NCBI GenBank assembly: GCA_037013685.1
Contig: CM072896.1
Span: 12,535,444 to 12,599,443, forward strand
Length of the DNA: 64,000 bases
Origin: Acridotheres tristis
Taxonomy: Eukaryota > Chordata > Aves > Passeriformes > Sturnidae
Direction of reading: 5' to 3'
Of this stretch, positions 10,924-25,941 are shown piece after piece. The translations under genes were made by a program, and so were the position numbers. The number at the start of each line of letters is the position of its first letter. The first letter of the stretch is position 1. Under the pieces are notes generated by a model that was not told the origin of the DNA, searched no databases, and was given only the letters and a program-made list of their open reading frames with translations.

Positions 10924-13900
10924 GGTGCAGTGCAGGTATTTAATTGGTGTGATCCTTCACAAAGTACAGGTGACAAAAATCAGAAAAAATTAACACACAG
11001 TCAAGGCTTCTCAGCACCTTCACTGACACAGACTGCTTTAGGACCTGCTTTGACCATGATCTTTGTCTATCATAGCCAACACTCAGTGTTTCTCTAGGCA
11101 TTGCTACTTGAGTGCAATGTTCCCATGAGGAAACTTTCATGCTACTGAAAGTGTTGTCTTGATGGACTTTATAGATTGCCCTAAACTATATTATATCATG
11201 ACAGAGTATCAGTTTGCCACTAACTTCTGAATTTGCCTAAGTACCTTAAAACACAAATGTGTCTTATGCCAAATGCTGCCAGATTTCCTGGCGACCTATT
11301 TTTACTGAAGGTCAAAAACAGTCAGACACTTTCTCAGATTGTTACATCACAGTGGGGTTAGAGAGACACCTGTAATTGTGCTAGGGGATCATGCTTTGAA
11401 CTAAAATGTCAGGGAAAATATAACAGAGTGCAGTTATTCCAATTGATTTCAACAGGTCAGGCTCAACTGCACTACAAGAGACATGAGACAGATTCAACAA
11501 GCAACAGAAAACAATGGGATCTGTGTCACATTGGTAGTGAATAAAGGGTGCTGCAGGTGGGAGTCAACATGTTGAAAAACTCCAGCCCGTAAATGCATGT
11601 TACAGTTTAGCCTCATGTCACACACAGCTTGCTTTGAAACATCACTCACAGTGGCAAAGCCAAAATACCACTTGTAAGGAAAACCAAGTCTTCCATTTTT
11701 CTCTATTGTGTTGTTCCTTTTTCATTACACTGTTTGCCCAAAATGTCTCTAGAGCTCAGGTAGAACTTGGACTTTCCTGCCCAACTAGAAAGTGACACCC
11801 AGTGTTTCCTAACTCCAGGAGACATTTGCTGGTTTGGACTGTGGTGGTAAGAACAACTGGGGTCTCTTCTGACTGCCAGTCCTGGACTTCCCAGCTTTTT
11901 CTTTGTTGCCCAAGAGCTTGTCTCTCCTGTAGTGATTGCACGTGTACATTGCCTTGGTGTAACCACAATACAACCTTACTCTTCCCAGTGGGAGATGGTG
12001 CAGACTGAGCCCTGGCAGGTGTACCTTACAGAAATACTGTTTTGTCGTAGGAAGTGAAGGAGCAGCCAATTATTCTTCATGTTATTTATTCATTAATATA
12101 GTCATTCATATTATCTTCATACTATTCTCGCCCCCTTGCCCTTCCCTTAAAAGTGAATCCAGTCTGGAATAGTTCACTAAAAGTCACATTTCATACAACA
12201 GTTTTTCAGAGAACCTTGTCTTTTACTCTTGTGCAATCTGAAGTCATGCTTGGCCACGCTGTGACATGACACTGAAGCCCATCCCGGATGAATAGAAGTG
12301 ATTGTGTCCCTGGTCCAACTTGGGGTGTTACATGCTGGCTCTACAAGGAAGGGTCTTGCATGGCTTACATTATCAGGAAATATTTAGTACATGATAGAAA
12401 AAAGAATTCTTTTTTTGTTCTAAAATTAAAAGACAGCATCAAATCTGCACAATAGGTCAGGGGGCTCTCTGGTAGACCCTGCAGTGGCGGGGGATGCACT
12501 ATTAATTGAAATATCAGTGGTGGGAAGTGAGAAATTGTCTTCAATGAAGACTACCTAAATACTCAGAAGTCTGGAGATAATATGTTCTCTGACTGATGTA
12601 TTGTGAGTGAAGGCGCACTCACAGTACCAGGGTACTGCAATGGGAAAGTTCAATTTCAGGTGTCTAGGGCAGGAGCAGATCGTTTGATAGACCCTCTTTA
12701 GGTGTATAACAACTTGGAAAGTTATCTCTAAGTTTTGATAATCACTTTGCCTTCTGAGACTGCCAATCTATTTCTTAACTGTTCTTTTTAGTGTGAAAAA
12801 GTCTCCCATTTCTATTCTCTGCCCTACATACTTGGGTCAGGAAGCGAACATCCTATTTTTATAGCTTTGAAGCAAAATGGATATATAAGCAGCTGATTTC
12901 TTCACAGAATCCTCTCAGACATTCTTTTATTATTTTTTTTTCCAAGAGGAGTCCTCACTATTTCACCAGTCTTTACGTTAAAAGAAATAGGGCAACACAA
13001 CTAAAGAAGATTCACAATTTTACCTGCTGAAGGGCACAGTAGTCAATGGTATTCAGCCCTACAAGGACCTGCTAATGTTATTTAAACTGTGGCCCAATTA
13101 GAAAAAAATGTTTTAATTTTTTTTTTAATAATGGGCAACAAAATAAAAATATATTTTAAAGAAACATTCTGAATTTTCCACCAACTGAATGCAGCACTTT
13201 TCATTTAAAAGCCACATTTTTGTTTAACAGATGAATAAGGTTTTGTTTGTTTTAAACACTCTTGCTTCAAGAGCTCATGGAAAGTACATTTGAATCTGTT
13301 TTACTACAAATTCAAGATAGTTTTGGCTTGGGAACAGTTCTGGAGAAACAAGATTGCAGGGACTAACTCCTATCTGGGACAAAGGCAGCCAACTTTAGAT
13401 GCACATTTTTTTCTTACAGGACCTTATTAGCAGGCATTCTGTTTCTTTGGTAAAATGAGTTACTTATTCATCTTCAAGGTACCTTTTTATAAATATCAAA
13501 ACATATGATTTCTTTCATGCAATTATTCTGGGGAAAGAGTAGTGAGAGATCATTTTGGGAAGGAAATTAGGGGAGACACTTTAATGTATGCAAACACAAC
13601 ATATGACAGTAGCATTGCATTGCTGTGTAAAACAAGTCATTCAGATTTATATATTGAAGTCTCTGTTAGTAGTTAATCTGCTGCTGGCCACCTGCAGAGG
13701 AGGAATGGAAAAGGTTCCTTTTGATCTCTTTTGTGAAATGACCTTTAAGGGTGAAAAAATATAAAAGAAAATAAATGTGAATGAACCTTAAAAGGTTTGG
13801 TACAAATATTCTGTTGGGAACTGTTTGGTCCTTTAAAAAGATGTCCACGTAGGATATAAAATGTATGAAAGAGAGTAACATCTGTGCTTTAGGTCAGGAA

Positions 13901-16900
13901 GGCTCATCACCCATTAATGTAACTCAGCTAACTTCTTACAGGTCACTGAGACAGAGTGTTAGTCTGGTGGTTTGCTTTATGAGTGTGCTGAGTCTCAGCT
14001 GAGAAGAGCAGTTTTGAATATGGAAATGAAGGAGGTAAGGGCAGCAATTTAAACTCTGCTATGCAATACATCTCTTCTTGACAGGGGTTCCATTCAGGTG
14101 TGGTGTTTTACTGACCCCTGTGTAGTTTATGTGTCCCTGTGCCTAAACTCCTGGTCTTTGTCTTGTACCTTGCTGTGGGTTTGGATTCAATTTCACTGGT
14201 AGGAATACAGATTTAACCACGATTGATACCCGTTTCAGTGGAAGGGGCCAAAGCAAAGCTCCTTCAATCTTGCCTACATCAGCAAACACTAAAGATTCAT
14301 CCATGCATGGAAATAAAACTGAGCGCTTGCACCTCACATTATCATTGTGTCTAAATGAGGCTAAATGTCTGAAAATCATGCTCGTGACCTCTGAGTGGGC
14401 AGAGATAATTCTGCCTATTATACCTCTCCACTTTCCTATGATCCTGGATTTCTCAAACTGTCTGTAAAAGCCCAGGTTCTCCTCTGACCCTTGCACATAC
14501 CCAGACACCAGGAAGACATATGTCTTAACAGATAATGGCTCCATTGTGTGAATACTGTCAGTATCATATCAATGTGACATAAATACAGCAAATTAGCCGT
14601 ATGTTACTTACATCAGAACTGCTCCAGCTCTTTGTGTGGAATGGAAAAGGTGCAAGTGAAAGCTCTCTGAAGCAGCATGAGTCTTTTCCCTTTTTAAATA
14701 GTGATTCTATGAAAACTGCACCAAGTCTTAGATTTGGTACTAATTCAAGGCTATTTTTCCCCCCAAATAAGAAAGAACTAAGATTCATAATTCACCTAAG
14801 CACTGCGAAATTGGTACTTTGGCAAAATTTTCCTTAAGGAATATTATTGCCAGTCTTGTCCATATACATGTGAAAATGACACATTTCTTGTTCATATCAC
14901 TGTGGGCTTCTCTCCCTGCCACTATCATAGAAGAGCTTCTTTCATGACTAAAAGACATTAATTCAGAGAGCTCTTTGCAAATACCTTTAGTTTTGGAGAC
15001 TCAAATTAATCGAATTCCTTTCTACTGTGTCTTCACAGATTTAAAAAAATAGATCTATCTAGTCTTCTGAAAAAAAAAATTAATTGCGACTGTTTTTCTC
15101 TTCTAGGATTTGCAAAATGGTACAGCCACTGATAAGGCATAATACTTCTTTTGTCACTCAAGAAATATTGTAAAACGATATTCTGAGAAGTGATAGAAAA
15201 AATCAGGTGAAATATTTTTTTTACCACATGCATTTCTCAGATCTGGACACATGACATGGTTTTAATCATACATAAATATATGAATAGTAAAAAATATCAA
15301 ATAACTTATAGAACTAAATATGCATTTGAGTTTGTAAATTTTTACTGAAGTGTTATGAAAAATGTTTGTAAGATTTTCCAAACTTACGTCCCTTCCTTAA
15401 AGTGTAATTCATGGAAACAAGGAATGTGCCCAATCTGGTTCTGTGCAATCAAAAATGACACATTAATGGAAATTTAATGTAGGCAATTCTTTTTCAGAAA
15501 GTATCAAATAATGAATACATGTGCTCTGCTTTTTTGCAAACACTTCAATGTTCATTTCATAAGCTTGTGTTCATTCTCTCCCTGCCCTCCTGTCATGGGA
15601 ACATCTTTAAACAATGGTTTTCAGCAAGTCACTTTTTTCAATTTTTTAGCTGTAAGGTATCGAATTTCACCAGTCTGATTGCATGTGTGTTTTTCTATAA
15701 CAAGTCAACACTGAATGCATGAACAAATTACTATGGTGCATTTTAAAATCTAAAGAATAGAAATAAAACTTTGCACTAAAAAATTCTCCAGTAGTGTTCA
15801 GTAGACTTATTGTCCTCTGGAATTGTAAATACACTTCTGTTTTCAGAGTGAACAGCTCTGTTATGATGATGTAATTCGTGTGAATTTTGCCAGAGGAGAA
15901 CTTTGAACAAATATGTTGTGGATTAGTCCAGTGACTTTTTCAATGTGTAAGATTATCCATGGAAGTTTTTTCTGGGAAAGGGCAGGACTTCACAGAGACA
16001 TTCTTCCCTTCCAAAATACTAGAGATGTTATATAAACAGTACACTAACAAGAGGCTTTATTCTTACTCTTGTCCTATTATACTGTAACTCTTCAGTCAGC
16101 TCTGATTCAAAGCAGTGATTACACTGAACTTGGTGGGATGCTGATGTTAATGAATTAAAAGCATATTTCGTGCATATTAGAGCTCTGCATTTCTGTGATA
16201 TCTTGACTTCAAGTTTACAGGAACAGTGTGGCACTATGAAGAAATATAAATCTGGTTAGCCAAATGTAATTTTCTAACCTCAGAAATTACAGCAATTAAA
16301 ATTTGCTTATTTGTGTAAGACCAATAATACCTATATCTTGTCCTGTATACCCCTTGGTTTTCCACCAGATTCTCCACAGAAGTCAGCAAGAATGTTCATA
16401 TCTATTTGTAAATGCATGCACTGCTACAGCACCAACCTGCTCAGAAAAAAACAGGGTTACAGATTTCCGTCCCACTCTGTTATCATTTATAGTGACTGAT
16501 TTGAAATTGGATATGCCCTACAACCAATGGGATGGCTTCTTGCTTGAGTTCCCTGGTGCTGAGGGGCATTGGGAGTGGTGCAGCCCTAATGGAGGAAATG
16601 TTTCTCAGTGTTGTCTGAGAGAGCATCACCTTAGTCACATCTTTTTCTAAGTATAATTGAATATGGTTTAATTGTTAGGTGTCTCTTAATGACTGGAATT
16701 GTGCCAGTATTAAAAACCTGTGCTTGCAGGTTATCTTGCAGTGTCACATGTGCAGCATAGCCCATACTCTACCTAACCCTCTATCTTGAAACAATTCTGA
16801 TGATATTTGAGATGATAATTGAAATCACACCAGTGTCTCAGGAGCCTCTGTTAGAACACCTAAATAGATTGGATAATGTTAAAAAGAAGAAAAAGAAGTA

Positions 16901-17000
16901 TGGATGAACTGACTCTGACACTTTGCAGAACACAGTATTGAATTTAATATGATTCTTAAGTACTGTATGGATTGACTGGTTGCTCAGCAATTGCACAGCT
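10924..17000. other. Non-genic unique sequence
   Basis: Nothing recognisable as gene or RNA. A GC-neutral patch at 11700-12070 has overlapping short open frames on both strands. The minus-strand frame of 133 codons at 14143-14544 has no family motif. Bases 11430-11460 (ATTCCAATTGATTTCAAC) may be another very weak trace of the palindromic repeat. Homopolymer A/T runs occur near 13095-13130 and 15070. Confidence 0.6.
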
Positions 17001-20000
17001 TCTGACCCCAGGGCTTCCTGAGCCGTAACAAGAGATGGCCACACTTCAAATAATAATAAAAATGCTAACAATAATCAAGACAATAATAAATTACTGGTAC
17101 TCAGCACAGAGATTATTTATTGGAATTTTAAGACTTCTCTTATTTTATAGCTGAGAAAAAGCAAAGGTTAATTTATAGCCCATTTGTATTTTTCCTTTCC
17201 AAGCCCATACTCAACCAATTGAACAACTTCACTGTGGCTCAAGGGAAATTTGGCCACTGCTTTATTGGAAACAGAATTGGTGGCCTAGAACCTGTTCCTC
17301 TCTGGCATGCCTCTGACTGCATCCATTCTAAATCAGAGGCATGGATACTGGTGTAAAACTGCAGCAACACCCTGGTGGAGCAGGTCTTTAATCAGCCACA
17401 TCCATGCAAATTGTGCAGACCTCAGAGAACTGAATATTCAGACTTTATATTTATGTTCAGAGAGGGGAAAACACGCCCGTAGTTCATTCACATAATAAAT
17501 GTGATGGGAAAATAACTCTGTGGGGACAAACATTGTTTGGTTTGTCATGAGACATACTTGACAGTTACTGCTTTGTCCCTTTTGTGCCATTGCAATGCAG
17601 TGGTATGATTGTGCCATAAATCTGAAAGACTGTTTTGCAAAGTTCGTATCTGTGCTTGCTACCTTTAATATTAATAGGAGAATATCTTTAAAGTGAGTAA
17701 ATTGAGAAAGTGGCTGAAACTATAGTTTATAAAAGAAGATTAGTGGGTTTAATATGCACTGGAGAGTAAAAGAAAAATCTTATTACTGTATGGAGAAATT
17801 ACCTCATAAAGAAGCTAATACAGCAGGCTAGGGAGTAATTTTTAACAAGGTTTTTATGATGCACAAGTGTAGGCAAGTTAATGAACTTATCTTTCTAGTT
17901 ATTTTCAGATTGTAACAATGCATTTCTTTTCAGTTCCTGTGCTTTAAAAAGTAAAACACATTTAATCACTTACAATAAAACTAACTCATTAGTTTGATAA
18001 ATCAAGTAAGATCTTACACTGCTCCTGTTGTGGCAGTGCTGCTAAGAAACTAGATCAGGTGAAAACATTAAGTATGGAACAGAGCAAACGACCAGGTTTA
18101 TTCATTATTGGAATTAAAAGGTGTCACACTGACAGGGAATGTTCATTTTTGGAAAGACCTGCTCTGGTCTCAGTAGCAGAATATAGGAAATAAAAACTAA
18201 AATAGGGACTAAGGCCAAGATTTTGCTTAAACAATTCCACTCTTTGCAAAATAGCCATGTGGTCTTTGACATTCATAAAACAGACATCTGAAGAGTGTCA
18301 CATCCAACAGCAAAGAAACCACAGGGGGGAGTTGGTAAATACAGAATGTCCATCTGTCAGCACCCCAGCATGGCATGCGTAGGTATTGTTTAGGAGGAGC
18401 ATGTCCACATTTTTCTGCCCAAATGCAGAAGACAGACTGCTGAGTAAAACAGTTCAATCTTTATATTGATTAAAGAGATGTGCTTTCCTACCATACAACA
18501 ATCACCGTACTTGAAATTAATTCAGCAGCACTCTGAAGGAAAGACTGAAGATTGTCAGGCACTCACTGCATGTTTTAATACAGATGTCCTAGAACAGAAA
18601 TAGTGTGGACACACCACAGCAATTTGACACTACAGCAGGGCATTTCATCGAGAGTTTATCAGAACCTCATCTAGACCACAGTCATGTAAGCCACAGTCTT
18701 GTTGAATGTTAGTATTATTCACAGCCTCCCTCGTGTCACGGCATGGGACAACCTTCCCAGAAGCACACTGAAGGGGAGAGAGGAGTGTGCTGGGAAGATG
18801 AGCTACTGCTGATCCACTCATTGACACAAACAGATGGGAAGGATGGATTTCTCCTCTACTGATGAGAACATTCGCCCACATGGATATGGAAGAAGTGTCT
18901 GCAAAAAGCGGCAGCAGGATGATTTCTGCTATTACCATAGCACCTGAATGATGAGAAAGTTGCATAGTGTTCACGGCATTTGAATGTCCCCACACCCTTG
19001 GTAAAGGCCACAGTCAGCAATCTTTACTGCACTGAAACAATTAATCTAAAAAAGCTTATGGTTGGTGGAAAACCAGAGCTGTAATTACCACAGTGTATTC
19101 ACCTTGGGGTGAAAAAGAATTAGTTTTCCCAAGTCACATGTTATGGTTTGTACACTGCCCATAAGCCAGTAAATGCAGCTGAAAGGATTAACTTTCTATC
19201 TAGGATTCACTGGTGGGGTTTTTTTGTTCAAAGTAAATAACCTGAAACAGTTATTCTGAGTTAAGGTGCATCTACATACTGTTACAAGCATTGATCTGAA
19301 TCTGGCTAGAGATATATAGAGAGGTCTATTCATCCATCTGTCTATAAAACCTTTGAAGGGCCTTTTGAAAGAATGTCTGACAGTTATTGTCCTGCTTCCC
19401 TGCTTTATGGTAGACTCCTCTGTTTTAGGGGCACAGGATAAGACAAGTTTTACTGAGTTCTCCTTCAAACCATATCTCTCTACAATTAATTTAGGCTTTG
19501 AGGGGAAAAAAAAAGTCCTCTCTTCCTTTACCTTTTCCTCAAGAAAATTTTCTATGAGGAAATGCTGTGAACTGCTAAAATTTGGTGCCTAAAAATATTT
19601 GCAGGGTGGGGAATACTATTTCCATCTTTCTGATTCCAAGACTTACATTCCTCTGCCCTTATCTAGCCTTAAACATTTTGATCTAAAAATTAATTTTAAT
19701 CTCAGATTTAATCTTTGGAACTGGTGATGAGTGTCTTTTATAGATGAACCTGAGCTTAAATTAAAAGTCAGGTTGCTCCTGAGTTCTGCCAAATTTAAGG
19801 CACCTCAGCCTTAAACCTTGGCTCTGGTGTTTGGAGCTGACCTTTCCAGGTGGTTGATACCACAGTTGCTGGATACATCTAAAGTGTAGGCTTATATCAA
19901 AGTAAGCCATTCAATCTAATAACATCTTCATAAAAAAATTAAAGCAGAATTGACTGGAAACTGAAATAAGCAGCTGAAGGAGAAGAATGGGAAGGGGATT

Positions 20001-23000
20001 GTTTTTTGTTCACCAGAGTTTTGACTGTTACCTGATCATAACAACCCATGTTTCTCTCCCTCTCAGTGACCCTTTGCATTGGTCTTTCAATGAAAACTTT
20101 ATATGAAGATGAGATCCTACCACTGCCTTTTTCTCTCTGTGATGCATTTGGGCCCTTTATTTCAGCTTGACAAACACAGGTCTTCAAAACAGTTTCTGCT
20201 GAGTTAAAAAAGAAAATAATTGAAAGTGATATTTTTACCCCTAATTGAAAAAAATAAAACCAGACAATGTGGATGCTGCAAGTCAGAGGCTGATAATTAA
20301 CCAAAAACAAACTTAGGTACTACACAGCCTTGATTTCAACCAACTCCTACATGACTCCTTGTTCTTTGGGTTGTTTCCAAAACTAAAGTATTGTAATATA
20401 AACTTTCTTGTTTTTCAAGACCGAGTCACCAGTATAGATGCATTATTTATTATATTTATTGTTATATATATTTAATTTACTCTCTATAAATGAAAATTCT
20501 TTTCACTGGTGAATGGAAGTATCTGCAGTGCAAAGGTAGCAGATGTTGACCATTGTTATTAGAGAAACACTCACGCCGGTGATGAATGACATGTTTGCAA
20601 AGCTGAAACTTTACTGGAAGATTTTAGCTATTTTCTATACATGTTTGGAAACTAATAAAATGGCAACACTGAAGTGACAGGATAGAAAAAGTGTGCGAAG
20701 AGAATGGGCCAACTTCTGCTCTCAGTAACCTTAAGCACATGTAATTGCAGTGCAGACCAAGAAGTTCCTCTAGATTTATGTCACTCCTTCCTCCTTAAAT
20801 CAAAACTACTTTTGGTGAAGGTGCAAAAATTCAAGGACATCATTTGCCCAGGAATGAATATTTTGAAAGACCAAAACCTTGCTGTGCCATTTCCCCCCAC
20901 ACTACTACAAAAATGTATCGTTATTTAGACTGTATACAAATTAATGAGTGAACACACAACTTTGAGACTATTTTTAACAGCCCAGTACCAAGACCAGCCA
21001 TCCCTTCCAATAAAGAAAAGCTGCATAATAAGATCAAGTAAAGTAAAAAGTAAAAATGGTGCTTGAACTATCATAGGAACATACTCTTACTTTCAAGTTT
21101 AATGGACTTGAACTTGGACAGAAATATTGAAAACAAATTTTTGTGTTTTTTTTGGTTTAGTGCAATATTTTGCTGCAGAAAACAGCGGCATGCAAATAAC
21201 TTCCCAATAAAATGAACATATCACCCAGATAAATAAGCATAACAGGTTTGCCCTGCTTTTTTGAACACGCAAAAAAAAAATTCAATTTGAGAGGTGGGCA
21301 AAGCCTCTTCCAGTTATTATTTTGACCTGAACTTTGGCTGTCCATGCTCAGAAACAGATACTGGTTTCTCAGGCACAAATTTTCAATTATCATGGGAAAA
21401 ACAGCAAACATTTTTCACCAAAGTTTGTTCACGTTCTGAGAAGTGATTTCATCTGCTGAGCTTGCCTCATTTTTGCATATGTTTTGCATGAATAGCTCGG
21501 CTTCACTGACTGAAACCTTCTCAGGAAATGAAATTCAAAGAGCTGTGTTAAAAGCTGTCATCAAACATGTCAGGTCTCAGTTTGCAACAGGGGTGTATTT
21601 ACTTGCCTGTGTTCCCAGTGCACATGCTGGGGCTGGGGGAAGTGGTTTGTGCATAAATGGGTGGTACAAGAGTTCACCCAGCACCAGGAGGGGACGACAC
21701 CAGGCAGCTTCAATGACCACTCAGCTCTGAGCAGTGCTTAGCCTGAAATAGTGGTGGCTGAGACATGGCAAAGAACACCAGGAAATGCTGTGATTTAGGA
21801 TATTGTGCCCCCTCTAAACTTGCTCTCACTCCCACCTTGATGATCCAAGCTTTCTTGATGTTGGAGGGGGTTACTAACAAGACTCTTCTGGGGAACAGTT
21901 GGGGGCACCACTCGTACTTACCAATTAGCCATCTGTCACTCTGACTGATCACTTTGCAATAATGATATAGTAGTATCAATCTAGTGATATTTCTGATAGG
22001 GGAACTTGCTTGGGCTTTACATTATGAGCCAAAGAGAAAACCAGCAGCACATCTTGGGAGAATGCCATGGAAATTGTGTTTTGTATTGCACAATGTCCTG
22101 CTGGAGTGCATTGTGTAGCAGGAAGAGCTGAGCTCACAGAGTCAGATGGCAAGCTCTAGAGCTAATGTTATCAGGAATATGACTGCCAGAGGAAAGAATT
22201 TGTTGTGTCAACACAGTGCCGAGAATAAGGCTGTCGGAAACCAAATGTGGAGCAAGGATAAGAAAACTTTTAACATTGAATGCTATAAAAGAATGGACAT
22301 AAGCCAGGGAATAAAAGTATGTACTCAGAAGAGCAGCACAGAGCAAACTTAAACTCAACCATTGTTAAAATGTAAGAGAACCTTTGTGTAGGATAAATCT
22401 AATGTGAGAGTCAGAGAAAGAGAAGTGCGAACTGCACAAAGCCAGAAATGAAATTATAACAGACAGCTCTGAAATATCACTTCAGGGAAAGCAAAGGGAG
22501 ACCTGCAAGGACAGGTGGCCGTGAAAAAATAAAACCCTTTCATGGAAACTGTGCATCCATAGCAATGCAACATAAGGCAAGAACCATATTGTTGGGAGCA
22601 GGGTGAGCATGGCACGGCCCAGCACACCCTCTCCCTCGGTGTCTGAAGCCTCGCAGGGTGGTGGAGCTTTAGCCAGCAGGCCCTGACAGATGCTGCGGGG
22701 GGATGGGGGAGCCGCTTTAGGGAAATCTGATTCTTTATCTTGTTCTCCAGCCTTTCCTGATAAAACCAGTTCGGATGCAAGGGACAGCTGAGTGCTCTTG
22801 CCCCTGCCAGTAGGACCATGGCCAGGGCTCATCTCACTGCGGGGCGACCATCTGCTGCCACTTAACAGCACAGGAAACCACCACTGAACAAAAGCATCCA
22901 CTCGTAGAGCATCCCACCTCCTGCAACAGAATGGAGGCATAAAGGGATGCTACTTTATCACATGCAATTTACTGTGGAGAGAGGACAGCAAACATTGTAA

Positions 23001-24000
23001 GTAAGCCTATCTGGGAGCTTTTGCCCTAGATGTCACTAACAGGTACGAGGACAATATTATGAGGCTTGATACAGCCCAGGGAGACGAAGGGGAACGAACA
23101 GCAACCACAGTGGTGGAAGGATGGAGGGAGGGAGTGTGGCCTCCCCCATCTGCAGAGAAACCCCTCTGCTGTGATTAGGTTTGATGTTGAAAGAGGCTAA
23201 GCCTGGTGTAGGAGCAGACAGGGCGATGCCTTTCAACAGCATCACTCCTCAACAGTGCAGAATTTCCTGGTGATCCTCGGCATGGTACTTTGGTGTTTCT
23301 GTCAGTCCATGTACATGTTCACATGCCACATTGGGCTGCTCCTGAATAGGGGCTAGTGAACACATACTGCAAACATCACTCACCCAGAGATTTACCTGAT
23401 CATATACCTACCCTCCATGAATTTGCTTTCTGCAGATTTTCTTGCTATTTTTTCACAAGGAAATTTAAAATATTTATTTTGCATCAATGTCCTTTCTTTT
23501 CATAGAAGATTTGAAGGGAATAAAAAGGTCTGACACTGGTTTATTAAAACCTCTCTACTTTAACATGAGTTTTCTTTTTAAAGGAAATGGTAAAAGTTTT
23601 GATCAGGTCAAAACCGATCTAGGATGTATGCCAGCAAAAAACTACACAGATATGAAGTTGCCAGCAATACAAACACACCCATTTACTGCATTTTGACTAG
23701 ACAATCAATCAGAGAGAAAAACAATGGCTTTATTATGGAAAAGTATTAAAGCATATAGAACTTCTAAAGAAGGGGGTAAAAGGATGCAGATGCACATCCC
23801 AAATGCAGAGGAACACTCAGTCACTCTTCCTACCTACAGAGATTGCTAACATCCTGTTCATCAAGAAAAACAGATCCTTCTCACAGAACCTGAAACTTCT
23901 GGGAAGCAGACTGGGTTGCCAGGGGTGCAGGCAGTGTCCTTGTGCAGGCCTTTCTAGAAATTAATTCTGAGAGGCAAAACTTAACCAGATGATCAGGACG
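17001..24000. other. Non-genic unique sequence with one GC-rich patch
   Basis: Bases 17640-17990 are a long AT-rich unique stretch that could be a conserved non-coding element. Bases 22480-22940 are GC-richer and give open frames of 121 and 152 codons on the minus strand in two frames. Neither has any recognisable domain or coding signature. No RNA gene or transposon was recognised. Confidence 0.6.
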
Positions 24001-24965
24001 AAGAGAGGCTTTTCAGAAGCATCTTTTGTGTGTTCTGGACTGCATTTAGGTCAGCTTTGGATTTATGACTTTCTTCTGACATAATATTCTGTCTGACCTC
24101 TAAGATGATCCCAAGGCATGATGTGCCCCCAAATGTAGGTGTTCCACTGAGTGTATAGAACAGCTCTTTTGGACAGGGACCTGAAAGGATTGTGCAGAAA
24201 AGAGGACACTTTAAGTGGCTGGCTTACTTTTGGCCTTCCTGCAGAAAGTAAGAAACCAAGGTCTTCAGTTATCAGGCGTTTATTGTCTATGAAGCCATTG
24301 AGTCTGTTCTGCTTTTTGATAGTTACTTAAAATTTTATCAAACAGTAAGGGTAGGAGCACCCCATTCAAAAGAAGAAAAAAATGTTCTGGGATAGCAATG
24401 CTGACAGTAAAACTCTAGGAGCATTAAAGATCTCAACCTGGAGTTTATATTTAGATTTTAACATATTTAGCTGTTAGTTTTCAACTGCTGCTGAAGAATC
24501 TCCTCCCCACCGCATTCACCCCTTTGGAAAAGGATATGTGTTTGAAGTACAAGCTGTGCATTTGCCATTCAGACCAGGGTGGGAACTCCACCTGCTCACA
24601 GCCTTGCTCTGTTAAAAGCTACTAATCCTCATAAAACCAACCTTTCTGCTTCCCCCTCCATCTCTAATTTCCTGCATTCCTCACACTCTATTCTCTCTTT
24701 GTGGAGAAACTCATCTTGTTCTCTTTTGAACATACTGATTCATAAACATATGTTCTAAGTTACCTCTCTTGTCTTTGGTAACGTATTCCACATGTTTACA
24801 TGCCATTTTATGAAATAGTTTTCTTTAACCTTTTTATTTGCCTCAATTTCCTAATGTTCAAAATATATTCCTTTCTTTCATGTTTTTTCTTCATAAATAC
24901 ATTGTACAGCTAAACAAGGATGATTTTAATCAAAACCAAAACCACGGAAGGCCTAATTCTTCTTT

Positions 24966-25003
24966 GACACATGAGGCTAAATTCTGTCCTTAGTTACTTT
25001 TGC
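24966..25003. repeat. Possible fragment of the same old repeat
   Basis: GGCTAAATTCTGTCCTTAGT followed by TACTTTTGC resembles the 'aaattctgccctcagttacac' arm of the dispersed palindromic motif. No second arm is recognisable. Confidence 0.25.
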
Positions 25004-25923
25004 TCAACAGCAGAGTGAAAAAAGCTCTCTATTTTCACAGGATTTTAATGTTGGCAAATCACCTTTATGGCTAAATCTTGACTTATAAAGTATCCAGAGG
25101 AAGCTGAGAGATATATTAAAAGCAATTTAGAAATTTCTTGCTAAAATGGAAAATTTAAAAATTATGTTCTGGTATAGTCCAGTGGGTATTGTGTCTTTGT
25201 GTGCAAGTGTGCATGTGGATGTGAACACGTGTTGTTAAATCTAAGGATAGCCATACAAGTTGAATATCCCAAACACAAAGTATCCTGCAGCTGAATTCTT
25301 GTCTTTTTTCATTAGCAAATTATTCAACTTTAATAATAAATGCACTTGGAATTGCAATAGGCAGAAAGATGTACAATATAGAATTTCATAAAAGCTTCAT
25401 TAAAAAATAAATAAAAAGCAGCAGCAAATAACCCAAAGGAAATAGATGCAGTTTTTAAAACCCCTGCACAGATATGCTGCAGAGGGAGCGACATACAAAG
25501 GGAAAACAGAAAAAGGCCACTCTGCACCCCAAGTGCTAACAGGAGATGGTAGAGTTCTGTGAATGCCATTGAAGGTGGCTTTTGGTGTTTTTGTTTTCTG
25601 GTAAAACAGGAGTTAAATTTATCTTGTAAAGAGAAACCATCTATAACTCCAAGGGCTAAACACTTTTGACTTAGAAGATTCAAGGACCACCAGATGATTA
25701 AATAAGATTATTAATGTTCAGTTAGCCTGTTTTGCTTAGCTTTGCTGAGGAGAGTAGTCCAGTGCTTTTATAGCCTATTGTCTGCATACTCCAGTAACAG
25801 GGACACTAATACTCTAAACTGGTCCTGTTGTCAAAAGAAACACTCAAGCAGATAAATTGCACAGCAGTAATTGTGTATTAAATGTCAATTGAAGTAACTT
25901 ACATGAATTTCTGCTAAGGGATA

Positions 25924-25941
25924 CATAGGTTGCAACCTATG
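25924..25941. repeat. Perfect 18-bp palindrome
   Basis: CATAGGTTGCAACCTATG is its own reverse complement over all 18 bases with no spacer. It could be a chance inverted repeat or a binding site for a dimeric factor. No known consensus is matched exactly. Confidence 0.8.

Noticed and set aside
14143..14544. 133-codon minus-strand open frame in moderately AT-rich DNA
   Set aside because: More notable than the GC-rich ones, but I could recognise no domain, and no splice or transcript signals frame it.
22482..22940. 152-codon minus-strand open frame overlapping a 121-codon one in another frame
   Set aside because: Overlapping long frames on one strand reflect low stop-codon density in GC-rich DNA. 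No family resemblance.
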